A stretch of DNA of 64,000 nucleotides from Variovorax sp. PAMC 28711. Its GTDB lineage: Bacteria; Pseudomonadota; Gammaproteobacteria; Burkholderiales; Burkholderiaceae_C. This document shows positions 26,364 to 37,218 of the stretch, piece by piece. Every line of letters begins with the position of its first letter. Position 1 is the stretch's first letter. A model generated the notes under the pieces. That model did not search any database. It was not told the origin of the DNA and was given only the letters and a program-made list of their open reading frames with translations. The translations under genes and the position numbers were made by a program. Location of the stretch: positions 1,975,001 through 2,039,000 of the forward strand of contig NZ_CP014517.1 in the NCBI RefSeq assembly GCF_001577265.1, read 5' to 3'.

Positions 26364-27228
26364 TCCGAGCTCGCGGAGTGCGCGTACCGGGACCAGAACA
26401 GAACGATCCTCGTTCGGCTGAACCCTCCACGAAGGCCAACACCGCCTCCAGCATCCGCCGCACAGGCGGCTGCACACCGGCCGCGACCTCGGGCAAATAG
26501 TCGAAGGGCAGCGCCTCCTGCATGTAGCTCGACTGCGTCTGCTCCAGCTGCACCGCATGCACGCCGCCGGCCGGGTTGCCGTACTGCCGCGTGATGTAGC
26601 CGCCCTTGAAGCGGCCGTTCAGCACGCCGGTGTAGCCCGGCGCCGTGGTGGCGATGTGAAGCAGTGTGTCGGCCAGCGCCGGATCGCAGCTCGTGCCGTT
26701 GGCGGTGCCCAGGTTCAGGTCGGGCAGCGTGCCATCGAAGAAGCGCGGCACGTGCGAGCGGATCGAATGCGCGTCCCACAACGCGACGGTGCCGTGGCGT
26801 GCGTGCAGGCGGCCGAGCTCGGTCTTCAACTGCGCGTGGTAGGGACGCCAGATCGCGTCGCGGCGCGCGGCGATCTCGACGTCGTCCGGCACGTCGCCGG
26901 CGGCATAGATCGGCGTCTTGTCGAAGGTGTCGACCGGGCAGAGGCCGGTCGTGTCCTGGCCCGGGTACAGGTTCTGGTTGTCGGGCGGCCGGTTCAGGTC
27001 GACCACATAACGCGAGTGTGTGGCGACCAATACCGAGGCGCCGAGTTCATCCGCGAAGTCGTACAAGCGCTCGAGGTGCCAATCGGTGTCGGGCACATGC
27101 CGCGCTTCGTCGCTGAAGCGCGCGGCAATGGCAGGCGGTACATGCGTGCCGACGTGCGGCATCGAGATCAGCAGAGGGCGCTTGCCCTGGCGAAAACGGA
27201 ACGGCGGCTCGGTCGTGGTGAAGCTCAT
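26350..27228 (-). CDS. hutG: N-formylglutamate amidohydrolase (last step of the hut pathway)
   Basis: The protein has 292 residues from the ATG at 27228. It carries the N-formylglutamate amidohydrolase pattern: RPLLISMPHVGTHVPP, then PDTDWHLERLYDFADELGAS, then YVVDLNRPPDNQNLYPGQ, and HSIRSHVPRFFDG. It hydrolyses N-formylglutamate, made by HutF, to glutamate and formate. It is the last gene of the hut operon and overlaps hutF by ATGA. The last 20 or so residues (ERGSFCSGPGTRTPRARISAY, read as two parts) look unlike the family. The native stop may have been lost where the foreign segment joins. Confidence 0.94.
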   Translation of the reverse strand: MSFTTTEPPFRFRQGKRPLLISMPHVGTHVPPAIAARFSDEARHVPDTDWHLERLYDFADELGASVLVATHSRYVVDLNRPPDNQNLYPGQDTTGLCPVDTFDKTPIYAAGDVPDDVEIAARRDAIWRPYHAQLKTELGRLHARHGTVALWDAHSIRSHVPRFFDGTLPDLNLGTANGTSCDPALADTLLHIATTAPGYTGVLNGRFKGGYITRQYGNPAGGVHAVQLEQTQSSYMQEALPFDYLPEVAAGVQPPVRRMLEAVLAFVEGSAERGSFCSGPGTRTPRARISAY

Positions 27229-28613
27229 GGGGTGTCCAGCAGTTGGCGGCGCGCCGCGACGAAGCCGGCCGCGGCGCTGTCGTGAAAAAGATGGCGCCCG
27301 GCTGCCGTGCGCGGCTGGCCGGCCACCCACACCGCGTCGATCGCGCTGGTGCGGTGGCTGGCGAAGACGTGCGACGACAGCATGTCGTGCGCGGGCAGGC
27401 CGGCGAGCGCGGTGTGCGTCGCGTCGAGCACGACGAAATCGGCTTGCTGCCCGACGGCGAGTCCCCCGATGGCGCGGCCCGCTGCCTGCGCGCCGCCCTG
27501 CACGGCCGCGAGCGTCATCGCCGTCGCGACGTGCGGACGGTCGGCATCGGCCGCGACATTGCGCTGGCGCGTGCCGAGGCGCTGGCTGTATTCGAGCATC
27601 AGCAACTCTTCGGCCGCGTTGACGCAGACGTGGCTGTCGGAGCCGATGCCCCAGGCACCGCCGGCCACGCGCCACGCCGGCAGGTCGAAGATGCCGTCGC
27701 CGAGGTTCGCCTCGGTGGTCGGGCACAGGCCCGCGACCGCACCGCTCGCGGCCGCGCGGCGGTATTCGCCGGCGTCCAGGTGCGTGGCGTGCACGAGGCA
27801 CCAGCGCGCATCGACCGGCGCGTGGTCGAGCAGCCACGCCACGGGCCGCTGCCCGCTCCACGCGACGCAGTCGTCGACCTCTTTCGTTTGCTCGGCGATG
27901 TGGACGTGCACCGGCGCCGTGGGGTCCATCGCGTGCAGGCCGGCCAGCGCCTCGCGCAAACCGTCCGGCGGCACGGCGCGCAGCGAATGCGGGGCGAGCC
28001 CGAGGCGTGCGCCCTGGGCATCGCACAGCGGTTTCAGGCGCTCGAGCAAGCGCAGCATCGAATCGGTCGAGCGAATGAAACGGCGCTGCCCGTCGTTGGG
28101 CGGCAGGCCGCCGAAGCCGCTGGTCTGGTAGAGCACCGGCAACAAGGTGAGGCCGATGCCGGCGTGCCGCGCCGCGCGCATCAGCGCCAGCGCGAGGGTC
28201 GCGTCGTCGGCGTAGGGGCGGCCGTCCGCGTCGTGGTGCACGTAGTGGAATTCGCAGACCGACGTGTAGCCCGCTTCGAGCATTTCGACATAGAGGCCGA
28301 GCGCGATCGCTTCGAGCTGTTCGGGGCCGAGCCGCGACGCGAAGCGGTACATCAGCGTGCGCCAGCTCCAGAAGCTGTCCTGCGCCTCGCCGCGGTACTC
28401 GGTCAGGCCCGCGATGGCGCGCTGAAAGGCGTGCGAATGAAGGTTGGGCATACCGGGAATCAGCGGGCCGGCGGCGGTGGGGGCGCCAGCTGCGGGCGCT
28501 GCACCAACCTCGAGCTGCACGAGTCGCCCCGCTCCATCCCACGCCAGCGCGACGTTCTTCGCCCAGCCGTTCGGCAGCAGCGCATCGGCCGCAAACAACG
28601 ACCGCAACGTCAT
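27225..28613 (-). CDS. hutF: Formimidoylglutamate deiminase
   Basis: The protein has 462 residues from the ATG at 28613. It is an amidohydrolase with the metal motif [17 protein letters not shown], then [14 protein letters not shown], and [21 protein letters not shown] with the conserved Asp. It converts N-formimidoyl-L-glutamate to N-formylglutamate and ammonia, which defines the five-step histidine pathway with HutG. The gene overlaps hutI upstream and hutG downstream by ATGA, so the three are probably translationally coupled. Confidence 0.95.
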   Translation of the reverse strand: MTLRSLFAADALLPNGWAKNVALAWDGAGRLVQLEVGAAPAAGAPTAAGPLIPGMPNLHSHAFQRAIAGLTEYRGEAQDSFWSWRTLMYRFASRLGPEQLEAIALGLYVEMLEAGYTSVCEFHYVHHDADGRPYADDATLALALMRAARHAGIGLTLLPVLYQTSGFGGLPPNDGQRRFIRSTDSMLRLLERLKPLCDAQGARLGLAPHSLRAVPPDGLREALAGLHAMDPTAPVHVHIAEQTKEVDDCVAWSGQRPVAWLLDHAPVDARWCLVHATHLDAGEYRRAAASGAVAGLCPTTEANLGDGIFDLPAWRVAGGAWGIGSDSHVCVNAAEELLMLEYSQRLGTRQRNVAADADRPHVATAMTLAAVQGGAQAAGRAIGGLAVGQQADFVVLDATHTALAGLPAHDMLSSHVFASHRTSAIDAVWVAGQPRTAAGRHLFHDSAAAGFVAARRQLLDTP

Positions 28614-29830
28614 GCGCCCAGGCCTTCCGCGATGCGCCCCTGCCGCACCACCGTGCGCACGGGCCGCTGGCCGAACCAGTAGGCCAGCTCGGCCGCTTCC
28701 TGCAGGTTCCACAACACGAAGTTGGCCGGCATGCCGGCGGCGATGGCGCCGTGCGTCGCCTGCAAGCCGAGCGCGCGCGCTGCGTGCGTGGTGACCGCGT
28801 CGATCGCCTCGGGCACGGTCAGCCTGAACAGCGTGCAGGCCATGTTCACCATGAGCAGCAGGCTGAGCGCGGGCGAAGTGCCGGGGTTGTGGTCGGTCGA
28901 TACGGCCATCGGCACGCCGGCCTTGCGCAATGCGGCGATGGGCGGCAGTTGCGTGTCACGCAGCGTGTAGTACGCGCCGGGCAGCAAGACGGCCACGGTA
29001 CCGGCTTCGCGCATGGCGGCGATGCCGGCAGCCGACAAGTGCTCGATGTGGTCGCACGACAGCGCCCCGTAACGCGCGGCCAGCGCCGCGCCACCCATGT
29101 CGGACAGCTGTTCGGCGTGCAGCTTGACGGGCAGGCCGAGCGCCTGCGCCGCCTGGAACACACGCTCCGTTTCTTCCAGAGAAAACGCGATGCGCTCGCA
29201 GAACACGTCGACCGCGTCGACCAGCCCTTCGGCGGCGAGCGCGGGCAGCATCTGCGTGCAGACGAGATCGATGTAGTCGCTGCTGCGACCGGCGTATTCG
29301 GGCGGCAGCGCATGCGCGCCGAGGAAGGTGGTGCGCACCGTCACGCCGTGCGCCTCGCCCAGCCGGCGCGCCACGCGCAACTGCTTGCGCTCGTGTTCGA
29401 GCGCGAGACCGTAGCCCGACTTGATCTCGATCGCACACACGCCTTCGGCCAGCAGGTTGCGAAGGCGTGACGAGGCGCTCTCGAAGAGTTGGTCTTCGCT
29501 CGCCTCGCGCGTGGCACGCACGCTGGAGACGATGCCGCCGCCCGCCTTCGCCACCTCTTCGTAGCTGGCGCCCGCCAGCCGCATCGCGAACTCGTTGGCA
29601 CGCTGGCCGCCGTAGACGAGGTGCGTGTGGCAATCGACGAGGCCCGGCGTGACGAGCGCGCCGCCGCCGTCGTGCACCCGCATCGACGCGAACCGCGCGG
29701 GCAGGCTCGCGCGCTTGCCGGTCCAGCGGATCACGCCGGCCTCGACGACGAGGGCCGTGTCGGTGCCGTCGATGGCGCGCAGCCGGGTCCAGAGACCGTC
29801 GGCCGAGGGGTGCGATGCGAAGGGCGTCAC
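28610..29830 (-). CDS. hutI: Imidazolonepropionase
   Basis: The protein has 406 residues. I place the start at the GTG at 29830, which overlaps the hutD stop (GTGA); the frame further upstream only covers hutD. The amidohydrolase motifs are [11 protein letters not shown] with its HxH metal pair, [29 protein letters not shown] and [12 protein letters not shown]. It hydrolyses 4-imidazolone-5-propanoate to N-formimidoyl-L-glutamate, the third step of the pathway. It lies in the cytoplasm and needs one metal ion. Confidence 0.96.
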   Translation of the reverse strand: MTPFASHPSADGLWTRLRAIDGTDTALVVEAGVIRWTGKRASLPARFASMRVHDGGGALVTPGLVDCHTHLVYGGQRANEFAMRLAGASYEEVAKAGGGIVSSVRATREASEDQLFESASSRLRNLLAEGVCAIEIKSGYGLALEHERKQLRVARRLGEAHGVTVRTTFLGAHALPPEYAGRSSDYIDLVCTQMLPALAAEGLVDAVDVFCERIAFSLEETERVFQAAQALGLPVKLHAEQLSDMGGAALAARYGALSCDHIEHLSAAGIAAMREAGTVAVLLPGAYYTLRDTQLPPIAALRKAGVPMAVSTDHNPGTSPALSLLLMVNMACTLFRLTVPEAIDAVTTHAARALGLQATHGAIAAGMPANFVLWNLQEAAELAYWFGQRPVRTVVRQGRIAEGLGA

Positions 29831-30414
29831 GGACTCGACTCGATCTCGTCGGCGTCGTGGATGTCCACGACCACCAGGCGCGCGCCGCGGCTGGCCGGCT
29901 CCAGATCCCATTCCTGCGCCTCGTCGGCCCACCAGATGCCCTGCCCTTGCGTCAGCTGCGAGCCGCTGACACGCCAGTGGCCGTCGATGCTCATGAGGAG
30001 GCCGCGGCGCGAGCGTTGCAGCAGCGCCGGCCGGTCTTCCACGATCCGCACTTCGGCACGGCAACGGCCGCGACGGCTCATCACGTTGAAATCGGTCGAC
30101 TCACCGCCGAGCAGCGTGCACTGGATCGCGACATCGCCGCTGAAAGCGAAAGGCTCGTGCAGCGTGTCGAGCAGATGTTTCACGCCCTCACCCCTTAACT
30201 GCACGCCGTCGCCTGCGAGCAGCATGATCGTGCGGTCGACCCCTGTGAAAACCGAGAACGGGCCGCTGGCCTCGATGGTCGCGATGCTGACGCGCCAATC
30301 GAAATCGTCGAGCCCGGAACCGGGCGGCCAGCTCCCGATCTCGCGTGTGCTGCCGCCGCCATTCTTCCAGGCGGTGGCCGTTGCGCTTTCCTGGCTGAAT
30401 CGTTGAACTGTCAT
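29827..30414 (-). CDS. hutD: HutD-family cupin-like protein
   Basis: The protein has 195 residues. The N-terminus has the HutD signature: [15 protein letters not shown], then [19 protein letters not shown], and [14 protein letters not shown]. HutD proteins have a cupin-like beta fold and are found in hut operons of proteobacteria. Their exact role is unclear, although a control function that limits Hut activity has been proposed. AGGAG precedes the ATG by 8 bases, and the gap of 51 bases to hutU is the largest inside the operon. Confidence 0.93.
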   Translation of the reverse strand: MTVQRFSQESATATAWKNGGGSTREIGSWPPGSGLDDFDWRVSIATIEASGPFSVFTGVDRTIMLLAGDGVQLRGEGVKHLLDTLHEPFAFSGDVAIQCTLLGGESTDFNVMSRRGRCRAEVRIVEDRPALLQRSRRGLLMSIDGHWRVSGSQLTQGQGIWWADEAQEWDLEPASRGARLVVVDIHDADEIESSP

Positions 30415-30465
30415 GGCAGGACTCCTGGTGTCGTGCGCCGCCCATCGGCCGCGCGAAGCGCCAGC

Positions 30466-32190
30466 CTACTTCACCATCGGCAGGTTCAGCTTGTGCTTCT
30501 TCGCGGTCGCGAAGGCTTCCTCGTAGCCGGCGTCGGCGTGGCGCATCACGCCGGAGCCGCAATCGTTGACCAGCACCCGCGCCAGGCGCGCCGCGGCGGC
30601 ATCGGTGCCGTCCGCGACGATCACCATGCCCGCGTGCTGCGAGTAGCCCATGCCGACACCGCCGCCGTGGTGAAGACTCACCCAGGTCGCGCCGCCCGCG
30701 GTGTTGAGAAGCGCGTTGAGCAGCGGCCAGTCGGAAACGGCATCGGTGCCGTCCTTCATCGATTCGGTCTCGCGGTTGGGGCTCGCGACCGAGCCGGTGT
30801 CCAGGTGGTCGCGGCCGATCACGATCGGCCCCTTCAGCTCGCCCGACTTCACCATCTCGTTGAAGGCGAGGCCGGCCTTGTCGCGCTCGCCGAGGCCGAG
30901 CCAGCAGATGCGCGCGGGAAGGCCCTGAAAGGCGATGCGCTCGCGCGCCATGTCGAGCCAGCGGTGCGTGTGGGTGTTGTCGGGAAACAGCTCCTTGATC
31001 TTCGCATCGGTCTTGTAGATGTCTTCGGGGTCACCGGACAGCGCGACCCAGCGGAACGGGCCCTTGCCTTCGCAGAACAGCGGGCGGATGTAGGCCGGCA
31101 CGAAGCCGGGGAAGTCGAAGGCGTTGGCCAGGCCTTCGTCGAACGCGACCTGGCGGATGTTGTTGCCGTAGTCGACCGTCGGGATGCCCATGGCCTGGAA
31201 GTCGAGCATCGCCTGCACATGCTTCACGCACGACTTCGCGGCCGCGTCGGTGAGCGCCGCGTGCTGCGCCGGGTCTTTCATCGCGGCCTGCCATTGCGGC
31301 ACGGTCCAGCCGCTTGGCAGGTAGCCGTTGATCAGGTCGTGCGCGGAGGTCTGGTCGGTCACGAGGTCGGGCCGGATCGCGGTGCCGGCCTTCGCGCGCT
31401 TGACCAGCTCGGGCACGATCTCGGCCGCGTTGCCGAGCAGCGCGATCGACACGGCTTCCTTCATCGCCGTGTGGTGCGCGATGAGTGCAAGCGCATCGTC
31501 CAGGTCTTTGGCCTGCTTGTCGACGTAGCGCGTGCGCAAGCGGAAGTCGATGCTCGACTGCTGGCACTCGATGGCCAGCACGCAGGCGCCGGCCAGCACG
31601 CCCGCCAGCGGCTGCGCGCCGCCCATGCCGCCGAGCCCGGCGGTGAGGATCCACTTGCCGGCGAGATCGTTGTCGTAGTGCTGGCGGCCGGCTTCGACGA
31701 AGGTCTCGAAGGTGCCCTGCACGATGCCCTGCGCGCCGATGTAGATCCAGCTGCCGGCCGTCATCTGGCCGTACATGAAGAGCCCGGCACGGTCGAGCTC
31801 GTTGAACTTGTCCCACGTCGCCCACTTGGGCACGAGGTTGGAGTTGGCGATGAGCACGCGCGGCGCATTCGCGTGCGTCTTGAACACGCCGACCGGCTTG
31901 CCCGACTGGATGAGCAGCGACTCGTCGTCTTCCAGCACCTTGAGCGATTCGAGGATTTGGTCGAAGCATTCCCAGTTGCGCGCCGCCCGGCCGATGCCGC
32001 CGTACACCACGAGGTCTTGCGGACGCTCGGCCACTTCGGGGTCGAGGTTGTTCTGCAGCATGCGGAACGGCGCTTCGGTGAGCCAGCTCTTGCAGCTCAG
32101 TTCGGTGCCGCGCGGCGAGCGCACCACGCGGCTCGGGTCGTGACGCGGATCGGCCAGCGTGGCGTTCAGAAACTTTTCGGGGGCGTTCAT
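30466..32190 (-). CDS. hutU: Urocanate hydratase (urocanase)
   Basis: The protein has 574 residues, a normal length for urocanase. Typical blocks are [54 protein letters not shown] with its NAD-binding glycines, and [20 protein letters not shown]. It adds water to urocanate using tightly bound NAD+ and forms imidazolonepropanoate, the second step of the pathway. Its ATG overlaps the hutH stop by ATGA. Confidence 0.98.
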   Translation of the reverse strand: MNAPEKFLNATLADPRHDPSRVVRSPRGTELSCKSWLTEAPFRMLQNNLDPEVAERPQDLVVYGGIGRAARNWECFDQILESLKVLEDDESLLIQSGKPVGVFKTHANAPRVLIANSNLVPKWATWDKFNELDRAGLFMYGQMTAGSWIYIGAQGIVQGTFETFVEAGRQHYDNDLAGKWILTAGLGGMGGAQPLAGVLAGACVLAIECQQSSIDFRLRTRYVDKQAKDLDDALALIAHHTAMKEAVSIALLGNAAEIVPELVKRAKAGTAIRPDLVTDQTSAHDLINGYLPSGWTVPQWQAAMKDPAQHAALTDAAAKSCVKHVQAMLDFQAMGIPTVDYGNNIRQVAFDEGLANAFDFPGFVPAYIRPLFCEGKGPFRWVALSGDPEDIYKTDAKIKELFPDNTHTHRWLDMARERIAFQGLPARICWLGLGERDKAGLAFNEMVKSGELKGPIVIGRDHLDTGSVASPNRETESMKDGTDAVSDWPLLNALLNTAGGATWVSLHHGGGVGMGYSQHAGMVIVADGTDAAAARLARVLVNDCGSGVMRHADAGYEEAFATAKKHKLNLPMVK

Positions 32191-33731
32191 GGCGTGTCTC
32201 CTGGGAGGTGGCTGGGGAGGATGTTCAGCAAGGCGCCGGGCAGCGCAGCCGCGAGCGCCCAGCGGCGCATGGCTTCGATGTCGGGCGCGAGGTAGCGGTC
32301 ACGTTCGAGGTAGGCGACCTGCGCGCGGATCGTCGTGAATTCGGCCTCGACAAGCGGCGAGCTTTTCAGGCCCCGCTTGAGTTCGATGCCTTGTGCGGCG
32401 CACATCGCCTCGATGCCGACCACGACCGCGGTGTTGTTCACCATGTCGCCGAGCCGGCGTGCCGCGAAGGTGGCCATCGACACATGGTCTTCCTGGTTGG
32501 CCGATGTCGGCAGGCTGTCCACGCTGGCCGGATGCGCGAGCGACTTGTTCTCCGAGGCGAGCGCGGCAGCGGTGACCTGCGCGATCATGAAACCGGAGTT
32601 GAGTCCGCCGTCGTGCACGAGGAACGGCGGCAGGCCCGAGAGGCCGGTGTCGAGCAGCAGCGCGATGCGGCGCTCGGCGATCGCGCCAATCTCGGCGATC
32701 GCGAGCGCGAGGATGTCGGCGGCGAAGGCGACGGGTTCGGCGTGGAAGTTGCCACCGGAGATCACCTCACCGGTGTCGGTAAAGACGAGCGGGTTGTCCG
32801 ACGCCGCGTTGGCTTCGATCACCAGCACGCGCGCCGCGTGCGTCAGGTTGTCGAGGCACGCGCCCATCACCTGCGGGATGCAGCGCACCGAGTACGGGTC
32901 TTGCACGCGGCCGCAGTCGGCATGCGACGGCACGATCTCGCTGCCGTCGAGCAGCGTGCGCACCGCGCCCGCCACCGCCATCTGGCCCGGCTGGCCGCGC
33001 GCTGCGTGGATGCGCGCATCGAAGGGCTTGATCGAGCCCTGGATCGCTTCGAGCGACAGCGCGCCCGACATCAGCGCGGAGGCGAACACGTTCTCCGCGC
33101 CGAACAGGCCGGCGAGCGCGAGCGCGGTCGACACCTGCGTGCCGTTGAGCAGTGCGAGCCCTTCTTTCGGGCCGAGCACGAAGGGCGCGAGGCCGATGCT
33201 GCGCATCGCTTCGGCACCGCTCACTGTCTGGCCGTCTGCGGTGATCGCTTCGCCTTCGCCGATCAGCACGCAGGCCATGTGCGCGAGCGGCGCGAGGTCG
33301 CCCGAGGCGCCGACCGACCCCTTGCACGGAATGCGCGGCGTGACGCCCGCGTTGAAGAGCGCGAGCAGCGCCTCGACCAGCGCAGGCCGCACCCCCGAGT
33401 GCCCGCGCGCGAGGCTCACTGCCTTGGTCGCGAGCACGAGACGCACCACGGCCGCATCGAGCGGCTCGCCGGTGCCCACGCTGTGCGAGAGCACGAGGTT
33501 GCGCTGCAGCGTGGCCAGGTGGTCGTTGCCGATGCGCGTGCTCGCGAGCTTGCCGAAGCCGGTGTTGATGCCGTAGACCACCTCGTCGTTGTCGACGATG
33601 TGCTGCACCGCGGCGCGTGCCGCTTCCATGCCGCCAGCGGTCGCCGGGTCGAGCGCCAGCGAGACGCCGCCCGCGTAAATGCGGCGCAGCAGTGCGAGGT
33701 GGACCTGGCCGGGCGTGAGGGTGGTTGTCAT
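32187..33731 (-). CDS. hutH: Histidine ammonia-lyase
   Basis: The protein has 514 residues. The cofactor-forming triad Ala142-Ser143-Gly144 lies in the motif [15 protein letters not shown] and cyclises to the MIO group. [13 protein letters not shown] and the QEDHVSM block are further markers. The enzyme removes ammonia from L-histidine to give urocanate, which is also the usual inducer of HutC control. It begins 12 bases after hutC, with GAGAAAAG upstream of the start, and overlaps hutU. Confidence 0.98.
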   Translation of the reverse strand: MTTTLTPGQVHLALLRRIYAGGVSLALDPATAGGMEAARAAVQHIVDNDEVVYGINTGFGKLASTRIGNDHLATLQRNLVLSHSVGTGEPLDAAVVRLVLATKAVSLARGHSGVRPALVEALLALFNAGVTPRIPCKGSVGASGDLAPLAHMACVLIGEGEAITADGQTVSGAEAMRSIGLAPFVLGPKEGLALLNGTQVSTALALAGLFGAENVFASALMSGALSLEAIQGSIKPFDARIHAARGQPGQMAVAGAVRTLLDGSEIVPSHADCGRVQDPYSVRCIPQVMGACLDNLTHAARVLVIEANAASDNPLVFTDTGEVISGGNFHAEPVAFAADILALAIAEIGAIAERRIALLLDTGLSGLPPFLVHDGGLNSGFMIAQVTAAALASENKSLAHPASVDSLPTSANQEDHVSMATFAARRLGDMVNNTAVVVGIEAMCAAQGIELKRGLKSSPLVEAEFTTIRAQVAYLERDRYLAPDIEAMRRWALAAALPGALLNILPSHLPGDTP

Positions 33732-33743
33732 CTTTTTCTTTTC

Positions 33744-34478
33744 TCAGGACGTCGGGTTGCCGTCCGCGCGGAACCGACTGCCGAGCCGGTAGCGCGACGC
33801 CGGATGCAGGCAGCGCACCCAGGTCACCGGCACGTTGCGCGTCCAGGTGCGGCGCGTGAGCAAAAGACAGGGCTCGCTCGCTTCCATCGCCAGCATCGCG
33901 GCCTGTTCGGCGGTCGGCAGCACCGCGTCGACGAGGTGTTCGATCTGGTCGAAGGGCACGTTGCGCACCAGGTACTCGCTCGGCGGCACGGCTTCGAAAT
34001 CCTGCTCCAGAAAGTCGGGCACGACCTGCGGATTGACGTAGCGCTCTTCGAGCTGCACCGGCGTGGCGTTCTCCAGGTGCAGGCAGGCGCTGTGGAACAC
34101 CGAGGCGCCGGCGCGCAGGTCGAGCCACGCCGCCACGTCGGGCGAGGCGGTGAGGCGCTCGACCGTCAGCATGCGGCAGCGGTAGTCGTGGCCGCGCTGG
34201 CGAATCTCGCTCGCGATGTTGGCGATCTGCAGCAAGGTCGACTGCGGCTTGTTCTCGGCCACGAAGCTGCCGACACCGGCCACGCGCGTGATGCGGCCCT
34301 GCTCCACCAGCTCGCGCAGCGCGCGGTTCACCGTCATGCGCGAAATGCCGAACTGCGCGACCAGCTCGTGCTCCGAAGGCAGCCGGTGCCCCGCCGGCCA
34401 GGTGCCGTCCTGGATCTTGCGGGAGATGTGCTCCTTGATTTGCGCGTAGAGCGCGAGCGAAGGCAGGTCGCGTTTCAT
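33744..34478 (-). CDS. hutC: GntR/HutC-family repressor of histidine utilisation
   Basis: The protein has 244 residues. The N-terminal winged helix reads IKEHISRKIQDGTWPAGHRLPSEHELVAQFGISRMTVNRAL (read in parts), as in GntR proteins. The C-terminal UTRA effector domain includes SACLHLENATPVQLEERYVNPQ. HutC repressors sense urocanate. The gene lies inside the operon it should control, between the ABC transporter and hutH. Two copies of the HutC-subfamily operator pattern GTNTANAC lie upstream of the first gene of the operon. Confidence 0.95.
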   Translation of the reverse strand: MKRDLPSLALYAQIKEHISRKIQDGTWPAGHRLPSEHELVAQFGISRMTVNRALRELVEQGRITRVAGVGSFVAENKPQSTLLQIANIASEIRQRGHDYRCRMLTVERLTASPDVAAWLDLRAGASVFHSACLHLENATPVQLEERYVNPQVVPDFLEQDFEAVPPSEYLVRNVPFDQIEHLVDAVLPTAEQAAMLAMEASEPCLLLTRRTWTRNVPVTWVRCLHPASRYRLGSRFRADGNPTS

Positions 34479-34485
34479 GGCGAGC

Positions 34486-35265
34486 TCAGTGATCGGCCGA
34501 CGCCATCGACTCGGCGCGGATCTCTTCCGTCAGGCGCGCCTTGATTTCCATGAACTCGGGCGAGGTCTTGATCGTGTAGTGGCGCGGATGCGGGAAGTCG
34601 ACCGCGATCTCGGTCTTGATGCGGCCCGGCCGCGCGCTGAACACCGCCACGCGGTTCGCCATGAAGATCGCCTCGTCGATGTCGTGCGTGACGAAGAGCA
34701 CCGTCTTCTGCGCCGACTCCCAGATGCCGAGCAGCAGCTCCTGCATCAGCACGCGGGTCTGGTTGTCGAGCGCGCCGAAGGGCTCGTCGAGCAGCAGCAT
34801 CTTGGGGTCGTTGGCGAGGGCGCGGGCGATGGCCGTGCGCTGCTGCATGCCGCCCGAGAGCTGCTTGGGAAAGTGGTTCTCGAAACCGCGCAGGCCGACC
34901 TTCGCGATAAAGAAATCGCTGCGCTCTTTCTGCGCGGCTTCGCTCATGCCGCGTTCACGCAAGCCGAAGCGGATGTTCTGCGCGATGGTGAGCCACGGGA
35001 ACAGCGTGTAGCTCTGGAACACCACGCCGCGGTCCGCGCCGGGACCATCGATGTGCTGGCCGTCGAGCAGCACCTGGCCGGTGGTCGGGAAGTCGAGCCC
35101 CGCGACGATGCGCAGCAGCGTCGACTTGCCGCAACCCGACGGGCCGAGGATCGTGACGAAATCGTTTTCCTTCACCTCGAAATCGATCGGCTGCAACGCC
35201 TGCGTGCGCTGGCCCTTGGTGCCCTCGAAGACGCGCGAGACGCCCTGGATGGAGAGTTGGTTCAT
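34486..35265 (-). CDS. ABC transporter ATP-binding protein of the hut operon
   Basis: The protein has 259 residues from the ATG at 35265. Walker A is GPSGCGKST, the signature is [15 protein letters not shown], and Walker B is [12 protein letters not shown]. The type is that of the nitrate/sulfonate/taurine importers (SsuB/TauB). It ends 7 bases before hutC and starts 2 bases after the permease gene. Placement inside the hut operon argues for uptake of histidine, urocanate or a related imidazole compound, which is inferred from context. Confidence 0.93.
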   Translation of the reverse strand: MNQLSIQGVSRVFEGTKGQRTQALQPIDFEVKENDFVTILGPSGCGKSTLLRIVAGLDFPTTGQVLLDGQHIDGPGADRGVVFQSYTLFPWLTIAQNIRFGLRERGMSEAAQKERSDFFIAKVGLRGFENHFPKQLSGGMQQRTAIARALANDPKMLLLDEPFGALDNQTRVLMQELLLGIWESAQKTVLFVTHDIDEAIFMANRVAVFSARPGRIKTEIAVDFPHPRHYTIKTSPEFMEIKARLTEEIRAESMASADH

Positions 35266-35267
35266 GC

Positions 35268-36059
35268 TCACAGCGAGGCCCATCCAAATAAGCGCTTGTT
35301 CAATGCCTTGAACGCAAAGTCCGACACGAGTCCGATGATGCCGATCACGATGATCCCGAAGATGATCTGGCCGGTGTTCAACAGCGCCTGGCTGTCGGTG
35401 ATCATGTGGCCGATGCCCGACGACGAGCCGATCAGTTCGGCCACGATCACGTAGGTCCAGGCCCAGCCGAGCACGAGACGCAGCGTTTCGGCGATGCCGG
35501 GTGCAGCGCCCGGAATCAGCACGCGTTTGACGATGCCCTTGCTGTTCGCGCCCAGCGTGTACGCCGCCTCCACGAGGTCCTTGCGCGCACCGCCCACGAT
35601 GACCGCGACCATGAGGATGATCTGGAACACCGAACCGATGAAGATCACCAGCAGCTTCTGCGTCTCGCCGATGCCCGCCCACAGGATGAGCAGCGGAATG
35701 AAGGCCGACGCCGGCAGGTAGCGGCAGAAGGAAACGAAGGGCTCGAAGAAAGCTTCGACCGGCTTCCACGCGCCCATTGCGATGCCCAGCGGCACCGCCA
35801 CGATCGTGGCCAGCACGAAGCCGCCGAACACGCGCCACACCGTCATGCCGATGTCGTGGAGGAAGTCGAACTCGGTGAAGAGCAGCCAGCCCTCCTTCAC
35901 CATCGTGACCGGGCTGGCCAGGAAGGTGGGCGACACGAAGCCGCCCAGCGTGAAGAACGACCACACCGCCACGAACAGCACGAAGAAGCCGACGCCCAGC
36001 ATCCAGCGGGCCTGGCTCCCCACCGGCTCCAGCGGGGCGATCGGGCGGCGCCGGATCAC
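35268..36059 (-). CDS. ABC transporter permease of the hut operon
   Basis: The protein has 263 residues and six predicted membrane helices, starting with MLGVGFFVLFVAVWSFFTL. The EAA loop is seen in ...LVEAAYTLGANSKGIVKRVLIPGAAPGI, and the type is that of the SsuC/TauC permeases. It overlaps the binding-protein gene by ATGA and is followed 2 bases later by the ATPase gene. All three parts of an importer are therefore present. Confidence 0.93.
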   Translation of the reverse strand: MIRRRPIAPLEPVGSQARWMLGVGFFVLFVAVWSFFTLGGFVSPTFLASPVTMVKEGWLLFTEFDFLHDIGMTVWRVFGGFVLATIVAVPLGIAMGAWKPVEAFFEPFVSFCRYLPASAFIPLLILWAGIGETQKLLVIFIGSVFQIILMVAVIVGGARKDLVEAAYTLGANSKGIVKRVLIPGAAPGIAETLRLVLGWAWTYVIVAELIGSSSGIGHMITDSQALLNTGQIIFGIIVIGIIGLVSDFAFKALNKRLFGWASL

Positions 36060-37015
36060 TTGATGTACGACGCGTCGAAGGTCGCGGCCAGGTTCTCCGG
36101 CGCCTTGCGGATCACGCCGGCTTCCAGGAGGATCTTTTCAGCGTCCTTCATGAAAGCGGTGATCTCGCCGGCGAAGAATTTCTGGTTGGCGGCCTTGTCC
36201 TGCCAGCGCAGGTAGGCCGACGACTTGGCGAACTGCTCGCCGCTCTGCTTGACGGCCGAACCCATGAGTTCGTTGGCCTTGGTCGGGTCGTTCTTGATCA
36301 TTTCCAGCGCCTCGAAGTACGAGTTGGTCAGCGCCTGTGCGGCCTTCGCGTTGGCCTTGAGCCAGGTCGGCGCGCAGCCGACGGTGTCCATCACCATCGG
36401 GTAGTCGAGCGTGGTCGCGAGGATCTTGCCGGCGGCCGGGTTGGCGCGCACGGTCGAGAGATAAGGCTCGTAGGTCATGGCGGCGTCGTTCTGGCCGGCG
36501 ACGAAGGCGGTGGCGGCGGGTTGCGGCTCCAGCGAGACCAGCTTCACGTCCTTGAGCGTCATGCCGTTCTTGTTGAGCATCCAGGCCAGGCCGAAGTACG
36601 GCGCGGTGCCCGGCGCGCTGACGCCGATGCTCTTGCCCTTGAGGTCGGCAAAGCTCTTGATGTCGTTGCGCACGGCGAGGCCGTCGGCGCCGTAGGACTT
36701 GTCCATCTGGAAGATCTGGACGATCGGCACGCCGTTGGCGTTCCATGCGACGTGCGTCTCGACCGTGGTGGCCGCGCAATGGATCGCTTCGGCGGCGAGC
36801 GCGAGGTGACGGTCTTTTTGCGGAATCATCTTGAGCTCGACGTCCAGGCCGTTCTTCTTGAAGATGCCGGCCTTGTCGGCCAGCGACAGCGGCGCGAACC
36901 CGGTCCAGCCGGACATGCCGAGCACGATCTTGGTGTCCTGCGCCTGGGCGGCACCAGCGGCGCACAGGCCCGCGGCAAAAAGAGTGGCAACTTTGAAGAC
37001 GACCGTTTTGACCAT
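36056..37015 (-). CDS. ABC transporter substrate-binding protein, first gene of the hut operon
   Basis: The protein has 319 residues with a signal peptide ending AAGAAQAQ. It is of the NMT1/TauA/SsuA type: [26 protein letters not shown], then [23 protein letters not shown] lies 8 bases before the ATG. Upstream lie the two HutC-like sites, so this gene should be the first of a unit of about 10.7 kb that ends with hutG. The ligand is not shown by sequence. Histidine, urocanate or another imidazole compound is inferred from the company. Confidence 0.92.
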   Translation of the reverse strand: MVKTVVFKVATLFAAGLCAAGAAQAQDTKIVLGMSGWTGFAPLSLADKAGIFKKNGLDVELKMIPQKDRHLALAAEAIHCAATTVETHVAWNANGVPIVQIFQMDKSYGADGLAVRNDIKSFADLKGKSIGVSAPGTAPYFGLAWMLNKNGMTLKDVKLVSLEPQPAATAFVAGQNDAAMTYEPYLSTVRANPAAGKILATTLDYPMVMDTVGCAPTWLKANAKAAQALTNSYFEALEMIKNDPTKANELMGSAVKQSGEQFAKSSAYLRWQDKAANQKFFAGEITAFMKDAEKILLEAGVIRKAPENLAATFDASYIK

Positions 37016-37069
37016 GGGAACTCCTGAGAACTGACTGGGTGGATGAGCGGATTGTGGTCGTGCGCCCCA

Positions 37070-37084
37070 ACTTGTCTATACAGG
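37070..37084. promoter_or_regulatory. HutC-type operator 1
   Basis: ACTTGTCTATACAGG contains GTCTATAC, which fits the HutC-subfamily operator pattern GTNTANAC. It lies 55 bases upstream of the start codon of the first hut-operon gene, where a repressor would block the promoter. The ten-base core TGTCTATACA is identical in the second site 67 bases further away. Confidence 0.65.
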
Positions 37085-37138
37085 GTGAACCCTGTGCGCG
37101 AATGCGGTGCGTTTCTCTGGTGAAAGTGCACCAGAACG

Positions 37139-37152
37139 CTGTCTATACAAGT
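37139..37152. promoter_or_regulatory. HutC-type operator 2
   Basis: CTGTCTATACAAGT repeats the core TGTCTATACA of operator 1 and again fits GTNTANAC. It lies 124 bases upstream of the hut operon and 67 bases before recQ. Two sites 67 bases apart could allow a DNA loop. HutC binding here might also touch recQ expression. These are inferences from pattern. Confidence 0.6.
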
Positions 37153-37218
37153 AGCGGCGCCCCGAACGCTGGAACACCGCAAACGCCGTGCCAGTTGACC
37201 GGCGGGGCGACGTCGATC

